NCBI GenBank assembly: GCA_945870185.1
Contig: CAMBRK010000038.1
Location: 1 to 40,429, forward strand
Source: Aureispira sp. CCB-QB1
GTDB taxonomy: Bacteria; Bacteroidota; Bacteroidia; Chitinophagales; Saprospiraceae
Length of the DNA stretch: 40,429 bases
Direction of reading: 5' to 3'
Part shown: positions 34,535 through 40,429 of the stretch, one piece after another
Position numbering within the stretch: position 1 is the stretch's first letter
Layout of the letters: every line of letters starts with the position of its first letter
Notes under the pieces: model-generated
The model's input: only the letters and a program-made list of their open reading frames with translations
Database searches by the model: none
Told to the model about the DNA's origin: nothing
Made by a program: the position numbers and the translations under genes

Positions 34535-35250
34535 TCTTCTCCTAAAATCCAAGATGCCTTATACTTAATTTTATAATTGCTATGGATAAACATACGGATG
34601 TGATTGCAGGCCTCTTCATTGCTGTCTGTAAACAAAAGAAGTTTTTCATCTTCCGGAGATATCGTTTTTTCTGCTTTCATTTTATCCACCATTTCCAACA
34701 CATCCTTGTAATATGCCTTGCCAATGATGACTACTGGAAAGTTGTGCAAGATACCCGTTTGTATTAAAGTAAGGGTTTCAAATAATTCGTCCAATGTGCC
34801 AAAACCACCTGGCATGACCACAAATCCATAAGAATATTTGGTAAGCAGGACTTTCCTGATAAAAAAATAGTCAAAATGAGCCACCTTATTGATAAAGGGG
34901 TTATTAGTTTGCTCATTGGGAAGTTTAATGGTACAGCCTATAGAAATCCCTCCCGTATCATAAGCCCCACGATTAGCTGCTTCCATGATGCCTGGTCCGC
35001 CACCTGTCATGACCGCAAAGCCCATTTCGGAGATCATCTTACCTAATTCTCTGGCTTGCTGATAGTATCGATGTGATTCTGTAAACCTTGCTGAACCAAA
35101 TATCGTAATACAAGGACCTACAAAATGCAATGTCCTGAAGCCCATTAAAAACTGATAAAGTACTTTAAACAAAAAAAGAAATTCTCTTCCTCTGCTATTG
35201 GGTCCCGATAAAAACTGAGATTCTGCGTGGAATACTTTTTTGATGGCCAT
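34531..35250 (-). CDS. LOG-family (lysine decarboxylase-like) nucleotide phosphoribohydrolase
   Basis: About 239 residues from the ATG at 35250 (MAIKKVFHAESQFLSGPNS). The frame is open to 35361, but homologues as I recall them begin near this Met. The Rossmann-like LOG fold is shown by ITIFGSARF, MTGGGPGIMEAANRGA and the signature PGGFGTLDE. The family hydrolyses nucleoside 5'-monophosphates such as cytokinin ribotides to the free base. In bacteria with no plant contact the true substrate (AMP or other) is uncertain. It is cytosolic. The stop overlaps that of the convergent permease. Confidence 0.9.
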   Translation of the reverse strand: MAIKKVFHAESQFLSGPNSRGREFLFLFKVLYQFLMGFRTLHFVGPCITIFGSARFTESHRYYQQARELGKMISEMGFAVMTGGGPGIMEAANRGAYDTGGISIGCTIKLPNEQTNNPFINKVAHFDYFFIRKVLLTKYSYGFVVMPGGFGTLDELFETLTLIQTGILHNFPVVIIGKAYYKDVLEMVDKMKAEKTISPEDEKLLLFTDSNEEACNHIRMFIHSNYKIKYKASWILGED

Positions 35251-35361
35251 ATTCATGATCTTTTGATAAAGTATTTTAACAAAGAATCTATTTTTAGGTT
35301 TCAAAATGAAGTTATGGTATTTTAGGTCGGTATGGTTAGGTTTTATACCTTTAAACAACAT

Positions 35362-35665
35362 GAAGATATCGCAGTGATGGAGAGGAATAAGTGAGTGACA
35401 AATGTAGCCACTTCACATCGCGTCACTAATTAATAACAATTACCAAAGTAATTTCAAGCGCAACAAGTAACCGCTCTAAACCCGAAATTTTCGATTAATA
35501 TATGAAGATAGGTTGATTTGTTGTTGGAGGTATGTTTATATTTATATTTCCTATGGGTACTGTATTATAGTACCAGTTGGCAGCTTTATTCCATTGTTGG
35601 GAATAGACTCAACTAAGCATGTTACTCTATACAATAAATGTCGGAATAATGTATCTTATGGCTAA
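35362..35665. other. Intergenic region with two short hairpins
   Basis: Some 300 nt without a gene. Two hairpins lie close together: ggtact/agtacc at 35556-35574 and tattcc/ggaata at 35587-35605. They are downstream of the Usp gene on its strand but lack T-tracts, so a terminator role is weakly supported. Confidence 0.4.
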
Positions 35666-36763
35666 TCAACTCACTTTATCGCTAAGAATGAGTATAGGTG
35701 AGATACTATTGAGCGCAGCAAACTCTGATAAGCTTTTATGAAACAAGTTCTGAAATATATTACGATGCTTAGTAGACAATACTATCAAGTCATCAGGATC
35801 TCGAGAAACCAAATCTTTGACACTTGCAAATAAATCGATAGTATCTATGATCTCTATATGGTACTTGAGTTCAGGAAAATAATTTTGTAAGATCTGAATC
35901 GTATCGCGTACATCATATACATCATTTTCTTTGGTTCTGAAATGTATCAATCGAAACTCAGCATTAGTTTTTTCGCATAATCTACCCGCATATAATAGGT
36001 GTAAGGTATCATTTTTAAGATCTTCGGACAGATAGGTTATTCTTTTTAACGCAGAATATCCAGCATTTGGTGGAACTAAAAACAGAGGACTGTGGCTTTT
36101 TTCAAGCATATCCAAAGATAAGGAACCGAATATTTTTTTAAATGTGGCTCCCGCTCCAGTTGTTCCCATTACCAAAATCGTATCTTTCTCTTTGGAAAGT
36201 TCGACAAGTTCCATACCAGGAAAACCCACTTTAAATAATCCTTCTACCATAGGCTGCTCAACAAAACTTCCAATCCAATCCTGATTGAGCGAAGCAACTA
36301 AATCATTTAACTTTTCATGGTGCACCATTTCAGCTTCTTCATTGATAGCTACAAATTGATTGGCATCTGTGGATGTAGGGTAATAAATGTGAGTGAGTAA
36401 AATAACTCCTGAAAAATCTTTTGCCAAATGATGTGCAAAGTTATAAGCATTTAAGGAAACCTCTGAAAAATCAGTAGGTACGATTATTTTTGTCATTTTA
36501 CCATAATTTTTAAGTTTCAAAATTCCTTGAATAGCCATCCTAAGCGAAGCATTGTAATGGCCATTAGGCTTTATTTCAAATAAAAGATCATCATTCACTT
36601 TTAACGCAGGTACAGAAGCAACATGATCGTGCATAATATCAGCAACCTTAGTAATCTCTTCAATATGATACGGCACGTGAGCACTATCCAATACTTCTTT
36701 TAGTTTGGCTTTTGCAAGTTGAAATGCTGGGGTCTTGGTGCCATATATTTTGATTGTTATCAT
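35666..36763 (-). CDS. Universal stress protein with N-terminal Cys-less thioredoxin-like domain
   Basis: 365 residues in three parts. Residues 1-85 (ITIKIYGTKTPAF, then SVPALKVND with cis-Pro52) look like the thioredoxin_3/glutaredoxin-like fold, but the CxxC is replaced by KTPAF. Residues 91-232 are a complete UspA domain with IIVPTDFS and the ATP motif G200-x2-G203-x9-G213-S. Residues 238-362 are a second, degenerate Usp domain. The family binds ATP or senses stress, often in hypoxia or energy-shortage regulons. An internal Met at 90 could give a Usp-only form. It lies next to CBS and oxygen-sensor genes. It is cytosolic. Confidence 0.85.
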   Translation of the reverse strand: MITIKIYGTKTPAFQLAKAKLKEVLDSAHVPYHIEEITKVADIMHDHVASVPALKVNDDLLFEIKPNGHYNASLRMAIQGILKLKNYGKMTKIIVPTDFSEVSLNAYNFAHHLAKDFSGVILLTHIYYPTSTDANQFVAINEEAEMVHHEKLNDLVASLNQDWIGSFVEQPMVEGLFKVGFPGMELVELSKEKDTILVMGTTGAGATFKKIFGSLSLDMLEKSHSPLFLVPPNAGYSALKRITYLSEDLKNDTLHLLYAGRLCEKTNAEFRLIHFRTKENDVYDVRDTIQILQNYFPELKYHIEIIDTIDLFASVKDLVSRDPDDLIVLSTKHRNIFQNLFHKSLSEFAALNSISPILILSDKVS

Positions 36764-36839
36764 TTTATAACTTCTGTAGGTGTATTTATTACCATTTAAT
36801 AATCATTCTTTATATCAACTGCAAATATGAAGTAAATTT

Positions 36840-37280
36840 TTATTCATATTCAGCTATAGCCAATGAATCAATAGCCAATCTATTGATGATATCAAAAGTA
36901 GTGAGAATACCAACGATTCTGTCATCTTTAACGATAGGAATAGCGTGGAAAATATTTTCCTTAAATACTTCCAAAGCCACATTGATTTTATCATCAGGAT
37001 CCAATTTGGCCAATCGAGTGGTCATAATATCTTTGGCCGTATAATTGTTTAATCTAACTTCGTCTTCTAGCTTTTCTTGCTCATCAGATGTAAATCCACG
37101 TCTAAAAAATAAAAAATCAGATTTACTCAACATTCCTACCAATTTCCCTTCACTTTCTACAGGCAAATGGTGAATTTTATGTTGTTTGAATAATTTATCT
37201 GCAGTGATTAAAGGTTCGTTGGATCCAATACAAACTGGATTTGGGGTCATGATTGTAGATACAGGGTTGAGGAGATTCAT
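36840..37280 (-). CDS. CBS-pair protein
   Basis: 146 residues composed almost only of two CBS motifs, about 7-62 (MTPNPVCIGSN, HHLPVESEGKLVGMLSKSD) and 85-140 (MTTRLAKLDPDD, HAIPIVKDDRIVGILTTFD). A standalone CBS pair (Bateman module) binds adenine nucleotides (AMP, ATP, SAM) and acts on partner proteins. The neighbours suggest a link with energy or oxygen state. The linker between the two motifs is charged and longer than usual. It is divergent from the FixL-like kinase gene, with an FNR-like palindrome between them. Confidence 0.92.
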   Translation of the reverse strand: MNLLNPVSTIMTPNPVCIGSNEPLITADKLFKQHKIHHLPVESEGKLVGMLSKSDFLFFRRGFTSDEQEKLEDEVRLNNYTAKDIMTTRLAKLDPDDKINVALEVFKENIFHAIPIVKDDRIVGILTTFDIINRLAIDSLAIAEYE

Positions 37281-37332
37281 AATATTTGGTTTAAATTTGT
37301 GTCAAAGTTGAAGCAAAATAAATTGCAGATAT

Positions 37333-37346
37333 ATGATTTAAATCAT
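37333..37346. promoter_or_regulatory. FNR-like palindrome ATGATTTAAATCAT
   Basis: A perfect 14-nt palindrome of layout TGAT-N4-ATCA, one step from the TTGAT-N4-ATCAA FNR consensus. It lies in the 155-nt divergent promoter region between the CBS-pair gene and the FixL-like kinase, so it could serve both. Autoregulation by the adjacent receiver-CRP protein is inferred. Confidence 0.5.
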
Positions 37347-37435
37347 TACTTTACATGATTTTTGTCAAAACAAGGATTCTGAAATTAGAATGAACTTTGA
37401 TGTAAAATTGGAATAATGACCAATAAAAAACCTAA

Positions 37436-38701
37436 ATGAATAATTATCAAGACATTGTATTAAGATTAAAAGCTATTTTTGATGCCGCCGTAGATGGAAT
37501 CATCATTATCAATTCGAGAGGAGTGATTGAAGAAGTCAATCCTGCCTCATGTAAATTATTTGAATACTCCGAAAAAGAAATCATTGGAAATAACGTAAGC
37601 ATGTTGATGCCTATAAAGGATAGTATCCAACATGATAAGTATATACAAAACTATCACGATACCGGAAAAGGACAGATTATTGGAATAGGTAGAGAAGTCA
37701 AGGGCAAAAAAAAAGGTGGAGAAGAATTTCCATTTTGGTTGGCAGTGATCGAGGTCAAGCTGGAAGACAGAGTGATTTTTACTGGCTTTATTCATGATCT
37801 TTCAGAAATAAAAAGAGCTGAAAGCCAACTGATCCATATGAATGAAGAACTCGAGAATAAAGTGGTAGAGCGTACCTATGAGTTGGAAAACGTAGTTAAC
37901 CAATTACTTGCTATGAATAAGCAATTGGAATTAGAAATATATAAAAAAGAAAAAGCACAAGAAAAACTCAGAGAGCGTGAAGCTGAATTAAAATTAAGTC
38001 TAGCTAAAGAAAAAGAATTGGGTGAGTTAAAGTCACGTTTTGTATCTATGGCATCGCATGAGTTCAGGACACCACTGGCTACCGTGCTATCATCAGTGTC
38101 TCTTATATCTAGATACACCGAAACCACCCAACAACCCAATAGAGATAAACATATTCAAAAAATAAAGTCATCTGTTACCCATTTGACTGGTATATTGAAT
38201 GATTTCCTATCCATGAATAAACTGGAAGAAGGTAAAATAGTAGCACACCACGAAACATTTAATATTCAGGAACTTTGTGCAGAAGTAGTTGAAGAAATGA
38301 ACACCATATTAAAAGGAGATCAGAAAATCTTATGTATACACCAAGATTGTGATTTTCAGATTCTCAATGATAAAAAAATACTTAAAAATATTATGATTAA
38401 CCTTATATCCAATGCCATCAAATATTCTGACGAAAAAGGAATCATAGAGTGTACTGTAAGTATAAATGATAAAATTGCAATTTTCAAAGTTAAAGACCAT
38501 GGCATGGGGATACCAGAAAGTGAGCAAAAATATCTTTTTGATAGATTTTTCAGGGCTAGCAATGTCACCAACATAGAAGGTACCGGTTTGGGCTTACATA
38601 TAGTAAAAAAATATGTCGAAATTTTAAACGGTACCATAGATTTTGAAAGTAAATTATACGCTGGAACGACCTTCACTATACAAATACCCGTAATATTATA
38701 A
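37436..38701 (+). CDS. FixL-like haem-PAS sensor histidine kinase, soluble
   Basis: 421 residues, no membrane segments. PAS domain 8-125: the FixL proximal haem ligand aligns with H66 (QHDKYIQNY, His200 in Bradyrhizobium FixL) and the distal arginine with R86 (IIGIGREVKG, Arg220), with identical 20-residue spacing. I84 and L102 match distal-pocket residues I218 and L236, and FTGFIHDLSE closes the domain. A coiled coil covers ~126-200. The kinase has H208 in MASHEFRTPL, the N-box at 318-328, and ATP-lid motifs DHGMGIP and GTGLGLHIV. An oxygen-sensing kinase is expected. The partner receiver-CRP regulator starts 18 nt downstream. Confidence 0.9.
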   Translation: MNNYQDIVLRLKAIFDAAVDGIIIINSRGVIEEVNPASCKLFEYSEKEIIGNNVSMLMPIKDSIQHDKYIQNYHDTGKGQIIGIGREVKGKKKGGEEFPFWLAVIEVKLEDRVIFTGFIHDLSEIKRAESQLIHMNEELENKVVERTYELENVVNQLLAMNKQLELEIYKKEKAQEKLREREAELKLSLAKEKELGELKSRFVSMASHEFRTPLATVLSSVSLISRYTETTQQPNRDKHIQKIKSSVTHLTGILNDFLSMNKLEEGKIVAHHETFNIQELCAEVVEEMNTILKGDQKILCIHQDCDFQILNDKKILKNIMINLISNAIKYSDEKGIIECTVSINDKIAIFKVKDHGMGIPESEQKYLFDRFFRASNVTNIEGTGLGLHIVKKYVEILNGTIDFESKLYAGTTFTIQIPVIL

Positions 38702-38719
38702 CCTTTAAAAAAATAAATA

Positions 38720-39766
38720 ATGGAAACTAAAGTTTTAGTCATTGAAGATAATAAAGATGTTCGCGAAAACATAGAAGAACTCTTGCAGTTGACAGGATAT
38801 AACGTGATCACCGCTGAAAATGGCAAAGTAGGCACAAGTATGGCCCTAGAATATTTGCCTGACTTGATTTTGTGTGATATCATGATGCCGGAATTAGATG
38901 GTTTTGGTGTTTTGCGAATCCTGTCCAATCACCCATCTACCATGGATATACCGTTTATTTTTTTAACGGCGAAAACAGAGAAAGAAGACTTCCGCAAAGG
39001 CATGGGTTTGGGAGCAGATGATTACATCACCAAGCCATACGATGATGTACAACTCCTGGACACCATTGAAATTCGACTTAAAAAAAGTGAAAGAATTAAA
39101 AATTCTTTTGACAAAACTGGTCAAGGGCTACAGAGATTCATTGATGAAGCCAAGGCTCAAAAAGAATTTGATAAATTATCTGAAAACAGAGAACTCAGAA
39201 AGTATCATAAAAAAGATATGATATATGAGGTGGGCCAATATCCCAAATGGTTATATTTCGTTGCATCTGGAAGTTTAAAATCATTTCAAATCAATGATTT
39301 TGGCAAAGAATTCACTACAAATATTTACTCCAAAGGTGATTTTTTTGGTTACCTTCCACTCCTGCAAGGTGAAAAATATCATGACAATGTAGCAACTATT
39401 GATGACTGTGAGTTGAGATTGATTCCCATTGAAGATTTCACTTTGTTACTATTTAATAATAGAGAGTTTTCAGCCAAGTTCATCAAAATGTTGGCCAATC
39501 AATCCGAAGAAATTGAAAAGCAACTCATAGAGATGGCATATAGTTCCGTCAGAAAAAGGGTAGCCAATGCTTTACTCAAATTTAGTGAGTCCAAACACAC
39601 CACTGTGATGTCTATACTCAGAGATGACATAGCCAGTCTAGCGGGTACAGCAAAGGAAACCACCATACGTACTTTATCGGACTTCAAACAAGAAGGCATC
39701 ATAGCTATAGATGACAACAAAATAGAATTACTCAAGATAGACAAACTGAAGAATATGCCACAGTAG
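38720..39766 (+). CDS. Receiver-CRP/FNR fusion response regulator
   Basis: 348 residues. Receiver domain 1-120 with D10, phospho-acceptor D53 (LCDIMMPELDG), T83 and K105 (TKPYDD). Residues ~155-265 are a cyclic-nucleotide-like beta-roll (GQYPKWLYFVASGSLKSF, YSKGDFFGYLPLL). The C-terminal winged helix has a CRP-type recognition helix: AGTAKETTIRTLSDF, with E313 and R317 matching Glu and Arg of FNR/CRP that read the TGA core. The REC domain replaces FixJ, and the CRP domain replaces FixK, in one chain. It has no cysteine motif for an Fe-S cluster, so oxygen sensing is left to the kinase. It probably acts on FNR-like palindromes such as those at 21635 and 37333. Confidence 0.9.
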   Translation: METKVLVIEDNKDVRENIEELLQLTGYNVITAENGKVGTSMALEYLPDLILCDIMMPELDGFGVLRILSNHPSTMDIPFIFLTAKTEKEDFRKGMGLGADDYITKPYDDVQLLDTIEIRLKKSERIKNSFDKTGQGLQRFIDEAKAQKEFDKLSENRELRKYHKKDMIYEVGQYPKWLYFVASGSLKSFQINDFGKEFTTNIYSKGDFFGYLPLLQGEKYHDNVATIDDCELRLIPIEDFTLLLFNNREFSAKFIKMLANQSEEIEKQLIEMAYSSVRKRVANALLKFSESKHTTVMSILRDDIASLAGTAKETTIRTLSDFKQEGIIAIDDNKIELLKIDKLKNMPQ

Positions 39767-39775
39767 TGACTCAAA

Positions 39776-39791
39776 TCATTTGCCGAAATGA
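39776..39791. promoter_or_regulatory. Palindrome TCATTT-N4-AAATGA upstream of the CBS gene
   Basis: Six-base perfect arms around gccg, about 28 nt upstream of the -33 element of the CBS gene promoter. This is a plausible activator or repressor site. The halves do not match the TTGAT FNR consensus. Confidence 0.35.
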
Positions 39792-39803
39792 CTCCAATTA
39801 TTA

Positions 39804-39831
39804 TTTGAAGTAAAAAATACACCTATTTTTG
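39804..39831 (+). promoter_or_regulatory. Promoter TTTG-N16-TATTTTTG of the CBS gene
   Basis: The -7 box TATTTTTG (39824-39831) fits TAnnTTTG exactly, and a TTTG at 39804-39807 gives a -33 element 16 nt before it, close to the usual spacing. The ATG follows 21 nt later. It is the best-matched Bacteroidota promoter in the window. Confidence 0.65.
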
Positions 39832-39852
39832 TAACGTTAAAAAGAGATAAAC

Positions 39853-40269
39853 ATGTCATTAGGAAATGAAAGTGTAGTACAATGGATGACCAAAGATGTG
39901 ATGAGTGTTTCACCGCACGACAATGTAAAAACAGCTATCGATTTGATGAACAAACATTGCATCAGACATTTAATTGTTGTTAAAAATGATAAGCTTGTAG
40001 GTATCTTGAGTAAAAACGATGTAGATAAGTTTTCTCTTTCCAAAGACGATAAAAATGATGATATCAGGTCAAAGTTGTTGGAACAGATTAATGTAGATTT
40101 TGTAATGACAAAAAGTGTTAATACTGTTGAAATTCAAGACTCTATAAAGGATGCCGCAGAAATGTTGAGTTTGAGTTCATACCATGCATTACCTGTAATG
40201 GAAGATGATAAACTTGTAGGTATTATAACTAGTACAGATTTGATTCGATATTTATTAAAACATTGTTAA
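39853..40269 (+). CDS. CBS-pair protein (second copy)
   Basis: 138 residues made of two CBS motifs, about 8-62 (MTKDVMSVSPHDN, RHLIVVKNDKLVGILSKND) and 80-136 (MTKSVNTVEIQDS, HALPVMEDDKLVGIITSTD). It is a paralogue of the CBS pair at 36840-37280 (shared LVGxLSKxD and (V/I)GI(L/I)T(T/S)xD patterns). Standalone CBS pairs bind adenine nucleotides and modulate partners. It starts 86 nt after the receiver-CRP gene with its own good promoter. It may report energy state within the same oxygen-linked locus, but the partner is unknown. Confidence 0.9.
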   Translation: MSLGNESVVQWMTKDVMSVSPHDNVKTAIDLMNKHCIRHLIVVKNDKLVGILSKNDVDKFSLSKDDKNDDIRSKLLEQINVDFVMTKSVNTVEIQDSIKDAAEMLSLSSYHALPVMEDDKLVGIITSTDLIRYLLKHC

Positions 40270-40285
40270 TATCGAATTACCATTT

Positions 40286-40429
40286 AACCCGGATTATGCA
40301 TTAGAAAATCCCTGCCTGCCCTACGGTACGGCGAGGCAGGTATTCCGAAGCTAAACTTCGTGCCTTTGGCTCGACAAGGTCTGCAAATCAGAATCCGCCG
40401 CGGCGGACTATTTTTCTTCTGTAACCGTA
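40286..40429. repeat. Second copy of the multi-hairpin terminal repeat, truncated by the window end
   Basis: Starts aacccggattatgc and is the reverse complement of positions 138-281 with one substitution over 144 nt. It includes the TIR, the cctgcc palindrome, the cgaag/cttcg hairpin and the tccgccgcggcgga palindrome. It continues past the window. A ttaa motif flanks both copies at the TIR and may be a target site. Confidence 0.9.

Noticed and set aside
35251-35361. 37-residue N-terminal extension of the LOG protein
   Set aside because: Basic, Asn/Lys-rich sequence unlike the family; homologues as recalled start near MAIKK.
1-40429. CRISPR arrays, rRNA, complete tRNA genes, prophage or transposase genes
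   Set aside because: None seen: no regularly spaced direct repeats, no rRNA core sequences, no T-arm consensus, and no integrase or transposase proteins among the coding regions.

Overview
The window reads as an AT-rich chromosomal segment of a Bacteroidota bacterium, most like the Saprospiria/Saprospiraceae group (inference from protein style, not from a search). Signs are: type IX secretion (T9SS) cargo with SprB-like repeats and a C-terminal sorting domain, lipoproteins and signal peptides ending just before Q, promoters of the Bacteroidota form TAnnTTTG, little use of Shine-Dalgarno sites, some TTG starts, and Bacteroidota-type families (DUF1569, SPOR-like outer membrane proteins, LOG family, receiver-CRP fusions). 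The window begins and ends in inverted copies of one multi-hairpin repeat, so it is probably a whole contig that broke at an interspersed repeat.

Layout. 1-2600: the repeat, a small XRE-type regulator, an AT-rich gap and an outer membrane protein. 2600-11830: a lipoprotein, then a giant secreted protein whose reading frame is cut by one in-frame TGA. The part before the stop carries the first half of an M23 peptidase. The part after it begins with the missing HxH motif and continues into SprB/PKD repeats and a T9SS tail. 11830-12480: a gene-free patch of inverted repeats. 12480-17130: single genes (GNAT, two-lobed aspartyl protease, SDR, outer membrane protein, GIY-YIG protein, small HTH protein, DUF1569). 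17137-21378: trmD, an M20 dipeptidase and an S9 prolyl oligopeptidase, all on the minus strand. 21688-23104: a tight operon of His-rich lipoprotein, Sco and cytochrome c. Next come a VPS10/LamG/MopE giant protein, an RluA-type synthase, a subtilase, a VWA protein, a barrel-TPR-SPOR protein, an APC permease and a LOG protein.

35666-40269 is the most coherent regulatory block. A soluble FixL-type kinase keeps the haem-ligand His and the distal Arg. It is followed directly by a receiver-CRP fusion regulator, and is flanked by two CBS-pair proteins and a Usp protein with an N-terminal thioredoxin-like fold lacking cysteines. An FNR-like palindrome lies in the divergent promoter of this block, and a perfect FNR-consensus palindrome lies in front of the Sco/cytochrome c operon. 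I infer an oxygen-responsive circuit: FixL-like sensor, then receiver-CRP regulator, then FNR-type boxes controlling stress proteins and respiratory-oxidase assembly. The two standout observations are this circuit and the TGA that splits the M23-T9SS giant between its zinc-binding motifs.
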